From positions 8,060,001 through 8,124,000 of the forward strand of contig NC_052138.2 of NCBI RefSeq assembly GCF_016086655.4: DNA of 64,000 bases. The letters run 5' to 3'. The DNA is from Lepeophtheirus salmonis (lineage: Eukaryota > Arthropoda > Copepoda > Siphonostomatoida > Caligidae). The notes under the pieces are model-generated. The model ran no database searches. It had not been told where the DNA came from and worked only from the letters and a program-made list of their open reading frames with translations. Below, piece by piece: positions 1-10,400 of this stretch (position 1 is the first letter of the stretch; every line of letters begins with the position of its first letter). Made by a program: the position numbers and the translations under genes.

Positions 1-583
1 ATTTCTTCATAGAACACTGGAGGGTAGACTATGAAGTGTTGAAACACCATACACTTCAAATCCGTTTTGTTCAACTACTTTTTGAACTAATTTTTATACA
101 ACAAATTTACCTCCTATTACAAAAAGTTGGATAATTTATTTTTCTGTAATGTGTATTTGAATATGAAATGTCCGATTCCCCTCCGACTACATTCAATGCA
201 TATTTAAATTTCAAGTTCTAGTCGGGACATGGGCTAGCCTTGACTCTAGATAAATTATTATTTTTTCATATTTTGTGGCTGAGATATCATAGATAAAAGT
301 AGGCAGTTTAAAATAAATGTTTTGAGTTTTTGTGACACCCTAATGTATAGAGGTACACTTAAACTCTACATAAATAAACAATAGGATTGAAAGAAAATGT
401 TGATTTTTTACTTGATTTTTAAAGTACTTAGTAAATTAGTGATGTCCTCTTCTTCCAAGATGCCAAAAGCAGAAGAGTAGAAACCATTTTTTGGATTACA
501 CAGCTCATCCCTAATTTCTTAGAAAAAGGCGTATCAAAACTCATTATACAATATTATGTATTTAAACAATTACAATTTTCCTC
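1..583. other. Upstream intergenic DNA, nothing identified
   Basis: AT-rich sequence with no reading frame or repeat that I recognise. It is the upstream flank of the CUB-domain gene and may contain its distal regulatory DNA, but I see no specific site. Confidence 0.5.
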
Positions 584-590
584 TATAAAT
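584..590 (+). promoter_or_regulatory. TATA box of the CUB-domain gene
   Basis: A TATAAAT heptamer stands 66 bases before the chosen ATG at 650. A start of transcription about 30 bases downstream would fall near 614, giving a short 5' leader of about 35 bases. A TCAGTG initiator-like hexamer lies at 630-635, somewhat too far from the TATA box for a textbook pair, so the exact start is uncertain. The assignment rests on position and sequence only. Confidence 0.6.
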
Positions 591-649
591 ACCCCTGCTC
601 GGATCCTTATGCGAATTAGATTCAAATACTCAGTGAATCAAGAAGGATC

Positions 650-2177
650 ATGACTTTTTATACTCATCGCATTCTATTCCTGACCTTTCTGCTCCATTTT
701 ACTACATCTCAGAATACCTCTCGTGACTCCAAATGTGGGTTTAACATGTTTATTACGAATCATTAATTTATTTATGATCTCTTTTCAGTTTTGGGCTTGT
801 TTAATGTGGTCCAATTTGCCAATGATGTTTGCAACTCAACAGTTAACAATGAACAAGGGATTTGCTACACGTCTCAGGAATGTAATAGATTTGGAGGGAA
901 GGCAGTGAGTCCTTGTGCCTCTGGGTTTGGCGTATGCTGTGTTTGTAAGTCCTGATGGAAATGTATATAATATTTGTTAATCCTATTTGTGTTTAAAATA
1001 GTTGTTAAAAATTGTCGAGGGGATAGAAGTATGGGGCAAGAGATCATGTACTTCCAAAATGACAATTATCCTGATGTGGACAGGCTCCCTAATATGTGCA
1101 TGTTGTCCATTCCTATCAAAGACACAAATATTTGCCAATTAAGGTATGCTGGGTACACTACATATATAGAAACTTTAATGAAATATATTTTTTCTATTTG
1201 TTAAAGATTGGATTTTATTGAATTTGATTTAGATCCTGGATCACAATTTAGTTCGCCCTGTGATCAAGATTATCTGGAGATATTTACAAATTCTGGCTCG
1301 GATGGTCTTGGAACTGGTAAGCTTTGTGGAAATAATAAGGGACAACATCTTTATATCTCTCTTATGAGCCAATTTGATTCACCAAGTATGCGTATAGTCA
1401 CTGATATGCGTGAAAGCTCAGAAGAGTCAGGAAAGAGGGGCTATCGTTGGAACATTAAGATTACACAGATTGATTGTAATTCAGCCTCTAGCACTTCTGA
1501 ATTGAAGGCTCCAGATGGATGCCTCCAGTATTTTCAAGAAAGAAGAGGAACAATAACAAGCTTCAACTGGGATCCTGCCCTTCCCAGGAAGTATGTGCCC
1601 AATCAAAATTATGCCATTTGTATCCAGAGAAGCATTTCTGACTGTGAGCTTCGTTTGAGACGCTCTGCTGGGATTCCAAAAGGATCCACCTCCATTGGGA
1701 AAACCCTAACTGGTGGTACATGTGGTGTTAATGGTAATATATATATTTTTAATTTCCTTGCCCATTTATAAACTCCTTGATTTTTCTTCGTGTCTAGGAT
1801 GTGGAGTTAATGATTGTATCAAAAGTAGTGGTGGTAATAATGATGTAATGAGCGACCATCTGGAAATCAATTCTTTCTATAATGACGTTCAAAATGCACA
1901 AACGGATAAAAAATACAAGATCGAGCACATCTATTGTGGAGAAGGAGTGGGTTCTACAAAAGCGAGAGGCAACAACAATAACAACAATGGGGACGAGGTT
2001 GAAGCTTCGGAAATAATATCCCAGACTAAGGGTCCTTTTGTTATCTCCTTTTTTGCTGATGAATTCTCAAGTGACGGGAATACAAATACGGGTACGAATA
2101 AAAATATGGATGAGCTGGGCTTTAGTCTGGACTATTCCTTATTTACAAGCTGTACAAAAATTATCATCATGCCCTGA
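650..2177 (+). CDS. Secreted CUB-domain protein, five exons, complete
   Basis: Exons are 650-734, 789-944, 1002-1143, 1207-1733 and 1798-2177; all introns are GT-AG and 54-64 bp long, and the joined frame of 1290 bases encodes 429 residues ending in TGA. Residues 1-21 form a signal peptide (hydrophobic core LFLTFLLHF). Residues 30-80 are a cysteine-rich segment with the motifs GICYTSQEC and CASGFGVCC, typical of a family of arthropod CUB proteins. A first CUB-like domain runs from about C85 to C218 (NYP, CQLRLDF, DYLEI, LCGNN motifs) and a second, more diverged one from about C233 to C422. A run of six Asn (about 1970-1987) sits inside the second domain and looks like a coding microsatellite. 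I expect an extracellular protein held by disulfides; ligand and process are unknown. The first intron donor GTGGGT at 735 was chosen because GT at 739 leads to a stop. No neighbouring host gene is visible. Confidence 0.88.
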
Positions 2178-2754
2178 TTAGTGACTCAACGACTTAACTA
2201 TGATTCTCTATGTGAAAAGATTTAATTAATCCTTGTAATTTTGTGTGTTCATCTTTTTTATTTATTTCAATTTTGAGAAATCAATATATAGACATACTTA
2301 TTATACATTTGTAGTTATTTTTATTTTTCAAGAATGGGTCACAGTCATTCCTGATTAAATATACGCCATGTGTACGCAACTATTATAGCTTGGTTTCCAT
2401 CAAGAAATTATAAACACATATGATACCGTTAATATATTAGTTCGTTGCTCTTAATAAGTTACGTCGGGATCAATTGTATATACGAACTCGGTCTTGTATT
2501 GATCAATTCATTATTAACATTGACCTAATATAATGTATTATGTAACTTTGGCAACATGTTTTATATAAATAGGGGTATCACTCTGCCAAAAATCGGGTTG
2601 GCTTTTTATCATAGCTCCCAGTGTGGGGTCTCAAAGTTAGGTAATAATCTAAAATAATTTTAAAAAATGTCTTCCAACTGAACATTTGTGGTGTCATTAA
2701 TTGCTTCAAGTGAATAAAGGTAATATTGTACTTTCGTTATAAAAGCATGATGTA
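2178..2754. other. 3' flank of the CUB gene, nothing else identified
   Basis: No AATAAA follows the stop closely; an ATTAAA at 2354-2359 is the best polyadenylation candidate, 177 bases after the stop codon. The rest has no recognisable gene or repeat. Confidence 0.35.
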
Positions 2755-2960
2755 GAATCTTTTTTTGAGGACGTCAGAGCGAAAAAGTCGTCCCACAGTC
2801 ATATAAAATGTGAGATGTGGTCTCCTCATCTACCTTACAGAAAAAACACAGGTCCTTTGGTTTCAAAATAGAAAACACTTCAAGTGTATCAAAATGGGGC
2901 TTGTAAAGCCTCTACAAATTTGCTTTCCAGCCACATTCAGACCTCTTCGTCCCCAACACT
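2755..2960 (-). pseudogene. Non-LTR retrotransposon (LINE) C-terminal zinc-knuckle relic
   Basis: On the minus strand the frame reads CFFCKVDEETTSHILYDCG, the C-x2-C...H-x4-C zinc knuckle found near the C-terminus of many non-LTR retrotransposon polyproteins. It is followed by a stop at about 2770, and upstream the frame contains an in-frame stop. It matches in kind the knuckles near 15.75 kb and 63.4 kb. It probably belongs to the same element as the reverse transcriptase at 5055-5650, which lies 5' of it on the same strand. The element is dead: it lacks most of its length. Confidence 0.7.
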
Positions 2961-3615
2961 CTCAATTAATTTGATTTAACATCTTTTCCACAATGACCCC
3001 AGATCTAATACTATCAAAAAGGAACTAACATTTCTGAAGTACATTCTTTTTTCAGTTGTAATTTTTTGGGGTTCATCTTCATGTCAAAAATGATTTCTCT
3101 ATATTGCATCTTTTCCATAGGTTCGTTACATTTTCCAAGATGTTGATGTTGAGCTTCTCAGGGGTATATTTTGACGGAGAAATAGCTCAAGCTTCTGTAG
3201 ATTCTATTCAATATCACAAAAAAGATAACTCAAAAATTTGCAACTTATAAGATACTGCTTGATTGGTTGTAGACCATCATTAAAATGAGCCTGTCCTAAG
3301 GCCTCGAGAGGTACTGAAATGTTTCACAAATTTTGTTCTTTTTTGCAAGAAAAAATTCTTTTATTTTTTAGATCTAAAAAGGATTTGGTGTAACCATCGA
3401 CTTTTTGGCAAACCATTTAGTCAAACCCTGTTTCTTTAATAATATGAATAACTTAAGACATTATATATGTATTGCAACGTCTATACATTCCCATTGATGA
3501 AAGCCTAGATGTCTTATACTTTTGGTATGGAAGTCAATTTTTTTTTAAATAGTTGCTTTGTTGATTGAAGAAGCCTTTTTACCAATTGTTACTTCTAACC
3601 TTTTATGGCCCAACG

Positions 3616-3629
3616 TGCCAAATTTGGCA
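3616..3629. repeat. 14-bp perfect palindrome near a possible piggyBac end
   Basis: TGCCAAATTTGGCA is self-complementary. Preceded by CTAACCTTTTATGGCC, it resembles the general form of piggyBac-like termini (TTAACCyTTT followed by a CCAAATTTGG-type palindrome). A second CCAAATTTGG lies at about 4985-4994, close to a TTAA at 5005-5008, so the element may span about 3594-5008. The target-site assignment is tentative because the left side reads CTAA, not TTAA. Confidence 0.35.
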
Positions 3630-4059
3630 CATTTGGAAAATTACTTATAAATCAAATAACTTTGAATAAATCAATTAGAAGCTTATCTTACCGGTTAAGT
3701 ACACGATGGAACAAAACTGATCCAGTGTATTGTGAAAAAAAACGCATGGTATTTTAGTTACACCTAAACATTAATAGGTGTGCACGTGTTTTCATTGCTC
3801 CTCATCCGCTCCAACAATTTCGTGCTATGAATCCAATAGGAGTTTAGATCTCTCAATTTTAAAAAATCAACATGGCAGAATATATCACACTTTAGATATG
3901 TGTATAAAATATGTGTGATGTTTTATTGTAATTTATATATATATGATCAATTTTATACATGTTCCACATTTGGCACACATACGTATTGAAGTGTTTCATA
4001 ATTTTGAAATAGCCCCATAATTTTTTTTATAGAAACACCAGTTGGGTTGTTCTACGGTA

Positions 4060-4765
4060 CAAAGAAACAAACGCAATACTGGTTTCCGTGTTATTGAAAT
4101 TGACAACAACAGTGATGGCAAAGAAGATGATGATGATGTTATCGACCTAACTTACACTGTTTATGATAACAATGATGATTCCGGTAAATTGCAGTAATTA
4201 ATTTTTATATTTGAATGATAATTTTTAATATATCCAAAAAAAAACCAATAAAATAAAATTTAAAAATATGTTCAATATAATAATGATTGTATAAATAACT
4301 AAATATTTCAAAAATTATATATTGAATGATGGAGACCCTCACATGATAGATAATATTGATGACCCTGTTGATGAAGATGTCACACAAGTAGTTGACGATT
4401 CTAACATCAACTCAAGGACTAATAAGAATGCAATGAGAGAGTCGAAACATACCTGTTCCAAGGGTTTTGCTCACAAGTCTGTATTCAGTATGAATCATTC
4501 AGACACTGTTATACCTGATTTTGAAGCTCCTAAATGCAATGACAGTGATGAACTGAAGGATTCCCTGCAGTATTTTGGAAGCTTTTTTGATGACAACATC
4601 CTTACCCAAATTGTGTATCATTCAAATTTGTATTCTATTCAAAAAACAAATAAACAGATAAACCTCTAAATCTAACAGTACCTGAACTGGAACAGTGGAT
4701 CGGACTTGTCCTTAACTTTTTCCATCAGCAAACTTCCAACAACCAGGATGCACCGGAACCTTCAA
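4060..4765 (+). pseudogene. piggyBac-like transposase, N-terminal fragment
   Basis: Two acidic segments (about 4075-4185, with NDDS before a GT, and about 4330-4470, DDPVDEDVTQVVDD) precede the motif DSLQYFGSFFDDNILTQIVY at about 4556-4620, followed by HSNLYSIQK and, after a frame change, NLTVPELEQWIGLVLNFF at about 4668-4730. This order is that of the start of the DDE_Tnp_1_7 domain of piggyBac transposases and PGBD proteins. The frame change coincides with an 8-bp tandem duplication at 4648-4663. No catalytic aspartate region follows, so only the N-terminal part survives. An intron between the two acidic segments is possible. It lies between two parts of a minus-strand LINE, as if inserted into it. 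Confidence 0.65.
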
Positions 4766-5054
4766 ATGGTACTATGTTTTTGAACAAATTTTTTTTTGTG
4801 TTATATATAATTTATCAGAGGAAAATATATTTTATTATATTATAAACATATCAATATGGATCTCATGTAATCATTATTTTAATTATTATCCACTAAGAAA
4901 TACATATTTTGAGAGTAATTGCATTTGTATTCCCAATGTGACATATTTGACCATATAATTATGCATGTCTGTGTGCCTGACGCACCAAATTTGGGAGATA
5001 TCAATTAATTACAACTTTATATTATTATTTTTTATGCTAAATATGGGTCAGGAT

Positions 5055-5650
5055 ATACTTCATATACGCTAGAAAAACTTAAAAATCCAATTCTAACATA
5101 ATTTGGGTCATAACTAGTTAAAACGCTGATGTCAGTTTTCACCGAATGAACAAAAGTTTCCAAAATAGCATTGTTTCTCAAAAACGATTTCTGTATTTTC
5201 TTTATAGATTTCCAGACCCGAGAGTTTTTCAAACCAAGACTAGGTCCGACACATTTATATTTTTGCAGCAATGGTAATAACTCTTCCAGCATTAATGATG
5301 GGGTCATCAGCATAGTCATATATTGATTCTCCTCCACACGCTCTGGTCTTATGTATTAGGCTCTTACTCCCTATAGCCCTAAAAAAAAGGGATCAACCGC
5401 AATCATAAACAGAATTGCTTCAACGGTGTCTCCCTGCTTACATCCTCAGGCAACATTAAAAGCATTTGTACACTAACATACCTCGTGGTAATACTTGACG
5501 AGCACAGTCGCTATTACCCGTAGCATAATATCTCCTGAAACTTTGGCTTTCAAGGTTTCTATAGCATGGCGATGAGAAATGGTGTCAAATGCCTTTTTAA
5601 TATCAACTGCTACAATAGTAGTATTCTCTTCATTTTCAAAGGGCATTTGA
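5055..5650 (-). pseudogene. Non-LTR retrotransposon reverse transcriptase core, degenerate
   Basis: Minus-strand motifs appear in the correct order: VAVDIKKAFDTISHRHAIET (about 5620-5560), GCKQGDTVEAILFMIA (about 5440-5393), and the catalytic YADD at 5314-5303. These correspond to the palm motifs of a non-LTR reverse transcriptase. Frame changes and at least one stop lie between the blocks, so it cannot make a protein. The motif spelling suggests an R2/CR1-type relative, but I cannot place the clade. The zinc-knuckle relic at 2755-2960 is probably its 3' continuation. Confidence 0.78.
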
Positions 5651-5790
5651 AGATTAATGATAGTTTAAAGCCTTCATTGATACATATTTGCTGGAAATGA
5701 TTTCAAATTAAATTTTCATATTATAGAATTTATATTTTATATTGAGAAACATATTAGAGTATTATGTATATAGAGATTAAATATTGATGT

Positions 5791-5874
5791 ATTGGTAGAT
5801 AATTGATTAAATTCCAAGGATACGTATGATATATTGGTAGATAATTGATTAAATTCCAAGGATACGTATGATAT
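5791..5874. repeat. Perfect 42-bp tandem duplication
   Basis: The unit starting ATTGGTAGATAATTG occurs at 5791-5832 and again, without a mismatch, at 5833-5874. Because the copies are identical in otherwise diverged DNA, the duplication is recent. Confidence 0.95.
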
Positions 5875-6302
5875 ATTGTAAATATAAATCTACATAAACA
5901 TATTTATATCACTTGGTATTTAGAAAAGAAAAATTTAAGTATTTGATATACTCTTATTTCTTTCCGATCTTTTAATATTTATTTTCTTTATTCAATTATA
6001 ACATGTATATGTTTTTTTTACCTTAAATATAAAGTCCAATAGATTTTGTCATGTTAAAGTTTCATGAAATTTTTGAGCACAACAGTGTGTGTCATTTATG
6101 GGGTCCGCAGCGTGGGGCCTATAGGCTGAAACTTTGTATTGGTACCTCATTTGAACCTGGTCAGGCTAAGACGGGGGAGCAAATTTTGAAGGGGGGCCAA
6201 ATAAGGGGGACGTATTCAATACCCAAAACACAAAATTGTCTTTCGGAGCGCAAGGAGCTTTGATAAGTTTTTGAGCGATAAATCAAAAAGTAACTGGTTC
6301 CC

Positions 6303-6333
<31 letters not shown>

Positions 6334-6426
6334 GAAAAAGATGGTTTCTTACTTTATTCAAAATCAAAAAAATTATGGGCAAAAACAAAAATCGATGACT
6401 ATAGTAGTTTTTTTTTTTTTTTTTTT
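6303..6426. repeat. A28 tract and T19 tract facing each other
   Basis: A run of 28 A at 6303-6330 is followed after 77 bases by a run of 19 T at 6408-6426. Together they could fold back. Lysine-rich frames through this stretch are products of the A run and not a protein. The A run may be the tail of a retroposed copy, but no source unit is visible upstream. Confidence 0.8.
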
Positions 6427-6554
6427 CATGTACAAAAATTAAATTTCCAATGGAATATTCGATTTGTAGATAAAATAAAGTTAATAGTTATTCCTTTGCA
6501 TATAAATTTGAGGCATATAAATTTAGGCTCAACTGAAATATCTGTCATTTTCAG

Positions 6555-6784
6555 AGTAATAATTTTTATTTCGGTTGGAAAGATTATGGTGACTGTCTTT
6601 TTGGATTTGCAAGGAATAATCCCCATCGACTAACTGGAAAAGGGTAAAACTATTACATGTGCATATTATAAATCGTTATTGGACCGGTTGAAAACCGAGA
6701 TGCAAGAAAAACGCCCACGATTGGTCCAACTAAGGTCATTTTCCAACACGACAATGCACCTGCTCAAACTCCAGCAGTTGGGGC
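6555..6784 (+). pseudogene. Mariner transposase fragment (catalytic-domain segment)
   Basis: The plus strand reads KIMVTVFLDLQGIIPID, then after a frame change YLEKGKTIT and a segment with LLDRLKTEM, then a broken version of the DNAPAH block near 6755. These match the middle of mariner transposases, where the first catalytic Asp lies in VFWD/VFLD. The block stops at about 6784, exactly where a minus-strand mariner N-terminus begins. It is non-functional. Confidence 0.8.
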
Positions 6785-7112
6785 GAGAGTATTTTTAAAA
6801 ATAGGGTTCCAACTCGAGATGCCCACAGCACTAGCCAACTCGGCACTGTCACTCTTTTGTCATCCATCCCCATATCATGGATTTTATCAATGATTTCTGG
6901 AGATGTAACCTTAACAGGTCATCCAGAAAATTCAGCGTCACTTTTGCCCATATGGCCACTCTGAAAGTTTAGAAACCACTTATAAACTGTTTCAATCAAA
7001 GGGGCAGAGTACCCATAATGTATATCAAGCTTTTTTTAAGTCTCATGAGGCCTTTTGCCTTTCATAAAGTAATATTTAATCACCACATGAAATTCTTTTT
7101 CGTCCATTTTTT
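6785..7112 (-). pseudogene. Mariner transposase N-terminal HTH region, inverted
   Basis: From an ATG at 7110-7108 on the minus strand the frame reads MDEKEFHVVIKYYFMKGKRP, then a stop, VYKWFLNFQSGHMG and TSPEIIDKIHDMGMDDKRV, the bipartite helix-turn-helix of mariner transposases. After a frame change it continues AELASAVGIS. It joins head-on with a plus-strand catalytic fragment at about 6784. The flank at 7200-7260 (CCAGTATTGCCAACTGTC) may be the start of the element's terminal repeat. Confidence 0.8.
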
Positions 7113-7910
7113 GAAAATCACTTCACTTCCTCGATTTAAGCAATGTTAAGCAGAAATCGAACAGACTGACGCTGAAAGTTGGTGTGTGTTCTTCCAAGAG
7201 ATGTTACTAACCAAAAATAACCTCGGAATGTGCCAGTATTGCCAACTGTCGTACTTTTTACACACTTTTGAAACGAACTTTGTTTACTGGTATTTTATTT
7301 GAAGTGTATAATACATTTCATATAATATACAGGTGCTATATTAAAATACTTGTAAGAATCCTCTAACGCTCGCCAAACCTATGAGGTCAAAACACTAACA
7401 ATATTGAATTTACCATTGAGCAATGTGGGGTAACTCTTTACTAGTAAATTTATAAAAATAGTAGTTCTATAAATGTTGGGCGAGATTTTTTTGGCCGAAC
7501 GGCATAGTATATTTTAATTCAATTTGATTCAAAAATATTCTTCATATGTCATATAGTTTAATATATTAAAGATCATAATATAAACCCTTTACAGTAGTCG
7601 TTCGAATGTAATTAGAATCCTTTACCGTTGTACTACTTTAAACAAATTAAATAGTGAACAAATACGACAGCAAGTAGAACGGAAGAAGTGCTTATGGTAT
7701 ATATATAGTATATGAACAATAACTATTTATCATTTAAAATTAAATTAAAATAAGCAATCGTATATTTCAATATTTATTTATTATCTTATCATTTTCAATT
7801 AAATTAAAATATACATATATTAAATATCATTTTTCGGGCAAATATCAAAAATGGTTCTTTGGCAAATTGTCCTTCACCAAAAAAAAAACATGTTTATATT
7901 ATGGTGTTGA

Positions 7911-8178
7911 AATAAATAAATTCATCATCTACCTATTCTGGTACTATCCGGGGAACACTGTAATGAAAATGCAACTATAACTTCTTTTGGAATTAGCTTA
8001 TTTTGATTGAAGTACAAAATAGTTTATTCATATTGATAAAATAAATGCAGAAAGTTAAGACTATTTATTTTATTACGGGCTATATTTCAAAAAAATATAC
8101 ATCAAACATACTTAAGATCGTGGAAAAATAAAAAAACTAAATGGGAATGGAAAAATAACAAAATCATAAATAAACATT
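7911..8178 (+). repeat. Dispersed repeat D, copy 1
   Basis: This 268-bp segment is repeated in the same orientation at 20118-20385 with roughly nine of ten bases the same by eye. It contains no obvious frame or terminal inverted repeats. The bases just before it (7300-7910) hold no recognisable gene. Confidence 0.85.
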
Positions 8179-8179
8179 C

Positions 8180-9240
8180 GAGTCTAAAATTCTTATTTGT
8201 ATTTTTTTAAACTGACAAAAAAGTTTCATAAAAAATATTCATAAAGAATCAAAAGACGTTTCTCATATAATTCTTTACCTTTCCAGAATTTATCAATTAT
8301 GTTCTTTAGTTTATGATATTATCTAACTGACAAAGAAGGAAAATATGAACCAAATCAGAGGGGAATTCTCAATCTAAGGAATTATTCCTAGGAATGCGCA
8401 AGGAAAAAGCACATCTTGCTGCAGATACTTTGGTTATCTTCCTAATTTCCCAATTGACAGTTCATTGCCAGAAGTTATTTGTCTTTTATAATATATTAAT
8501 GCATAATTTACTAGACGGATTTCAAATCTGGATTTCCTTTGAAGAGGAATCCCTAACAAAATATGGGCTTCATGTGGTTTGAAGGCAAGCCCAACAACTC
8601 AGCATTTTGCCTTTATAATCATGAAAGATCTGATACCGCTTGACACTACACAAAAACAAGTAGGACAGATTTGTAGATCTTCCCACAATCCTTTCAAGGT
8701 GTACTGAAGAAAACACACCCTGTTGAAACATGGAACTGGTTCGCGAATTTATTTGCTTCTCTGACAATTTTAGTAGATAAATATGATTATATATCATCTT
8801 TAAATACTACTGTATTGAGGATAAATGTAGTTTGGACGATCAAAGTAGTGGATATTGAATTTTAACATGTATTAGTCCAGTTGTTTCATCGATTTTCATG
8901 TCATGAATCGTAAGAATTTCTTAACTTCCAGCTTGAGTTTCCAGTTTTGCAGGGTTTTCATTCAGTCCAAATTATATTATGTCTAATCACATCTACTATG
9001 GAGCTCGAGTCGAACGTTGGATATGTTTGCCATATTATTCTGTTCGGAGCTCCCAAAGAGAGAGACAATGCACATTATGTTGTATTTGATATATCCGTTC
9101 GAATCATGATATAGATATAAACTAAGCTATTAGAGATCACTGATCGCCACTCCTTTTCTGGGTTGCAGGACAAATCAATCATAACCTTCTTGTATATTTT
9201 TGACAATACAATCCCTAACTGAATAAGGGCTCCACATAAT
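8180..9240. other. No recognised gene; short unassigned frames
   Basis: Open frames of 62 codons (+, 8394-8582) and 75 codons (-, 8570-8797) occur here with somewhat higher GC than the surroundings, but I recognise no motif in them. They may be debris of an old element. Confidence 0.3.
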
Positions 9241-9259
9241 TTACTTATTTTTCTCTTGA

Positions 9260-9283
9260 ATATATATATATATATATATATAA
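9260..9283. repeat. (TA)n microsatellite
   Basis: An uninterrupted TA run of about 12 units. Confidence 0.9.
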
Positions 9284-9599
9284 CCCGGATCCATTCCTCC
9301 TCTTTCTCCAAGGGCCGCATCTTCACTCCTGGTGATGTAGTTAAAATATATAATACTGTGAAAATGAAACGGGAATTATATAGATCTCTACTTGTCTATA
9401 AGCATAGATTCCTCCATTGATGTAATCGATACTTTATAAAGACATTTAAAGTTTTTATATTTGAATGTGATTCTCTATTTTTCTCCTATTCTATACCATG
9501 AAAAATGATTTTACTATTAATCAAGGACACCTCAATTTGGAAGTTTCATTCAAGTTTTTCTTCGTAGTATTCAATTCCAACCCCGATGTTTTCTTAAAT

Positions 9600-10400
9600 T
9601 TAGAAATGAAAGAGGCACGGTTTTGCAAACTCCAATGTTCATCTTGTAATTCTCCTTATGAAGATGATGTACTCGTGGGAAATATCATCAAGAATACGAC
9701 TTCTAATAAAGTACGACAGACCGCTTTTGAAAAGAAGTTTGTCAAACTTCAAAAAGTTTATCCAAATACGTCGTGCCATGGAATCAGCAGAAGCTCACTC
9801 TCCAGAAATGTTAAATGAAAAATATGTCATGGTATCTTAATATAAGGGCCCCAAGGGCACTCTTCGTCCCAAACAGAATTCCAGTCTAAGAATCTACACT
9901 CCCCTAGAACAAAACCTCAGAAAAAGAGTCTCAAATGCAAATTTTGTGCTACAATGCACACACTTCTTTGTTCTCATTGTCCTGCCATTGGTAAAATCTG
10001 CTTCAAATACAATGGTGCTGATCATTTGCATTGTGCTACAGATCTGGTCAAAGGAACCTGATTCAAGGTAAACTCTCGAAAAATCTTGCCTATGCCGTCA
10101 TATTGACCAAAGCTGTTACATTCTTACTCGACTTAGGAGCTAATGTAAATATTATCCCTTGTCTACTTTTAAAAACGGAGTCTCTAGTCAAAGTAATCCC
10201 ATTTCTGTTTTCGGTGATAACAAAATTCCTACAAAAGGATCAGTATGCCTTTCCCTCTTCCTTGAAAACTCAAGGAAAGGTCCCTTTGATTTCCTTGTTA
10301 CGAATGTAGATGGACCAATCTTAGGTTCTAAAGCCTGCATAGTAAAAATAAATGTTATAGAAAAAAAGAAAAGTAAAGTCACATGCTACAATGAATACTT
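9600..10400 (+). pseudogene. Ty3/gypsy-type gag-zinc knuckle-protease relic
   Basis: In order on the plus strand: a gag C-terminal segment with IRRAMESAEAHSPEMLNEKY (about 9772-9830); a zinc-knuckle stretch with CKFCATMH, CPAIGK, CFKYNGADHLHC (about 9931-10035); and a retropepsin core FLLDLGANVNIIPC (about 10123-10165), where LLDLGA stands for the usual LLDTGA. A later block, GPILGSKACIVKINVI (about 10312-10360), corresponds to the protease C-terminus. The blocks lie in different frames and stops interrupt them. The Thr-to-Leu change in the protease signature would itself damage activity. No reverse transcriptase or LTR is visible nearby. Confidence 0.75.

Noticed and set aside
6271..6633. 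A 120-codon frame with a lysine run on the plus strand
   Set aside because: The lysines come from the A28 tract, and the last part is the start of the mariner fragment; it is not one protein.
9075..9326. An 83-codon minus-strand frame
   Set aside because: It runs through the TA microsatellite and shows no recognisable motif.
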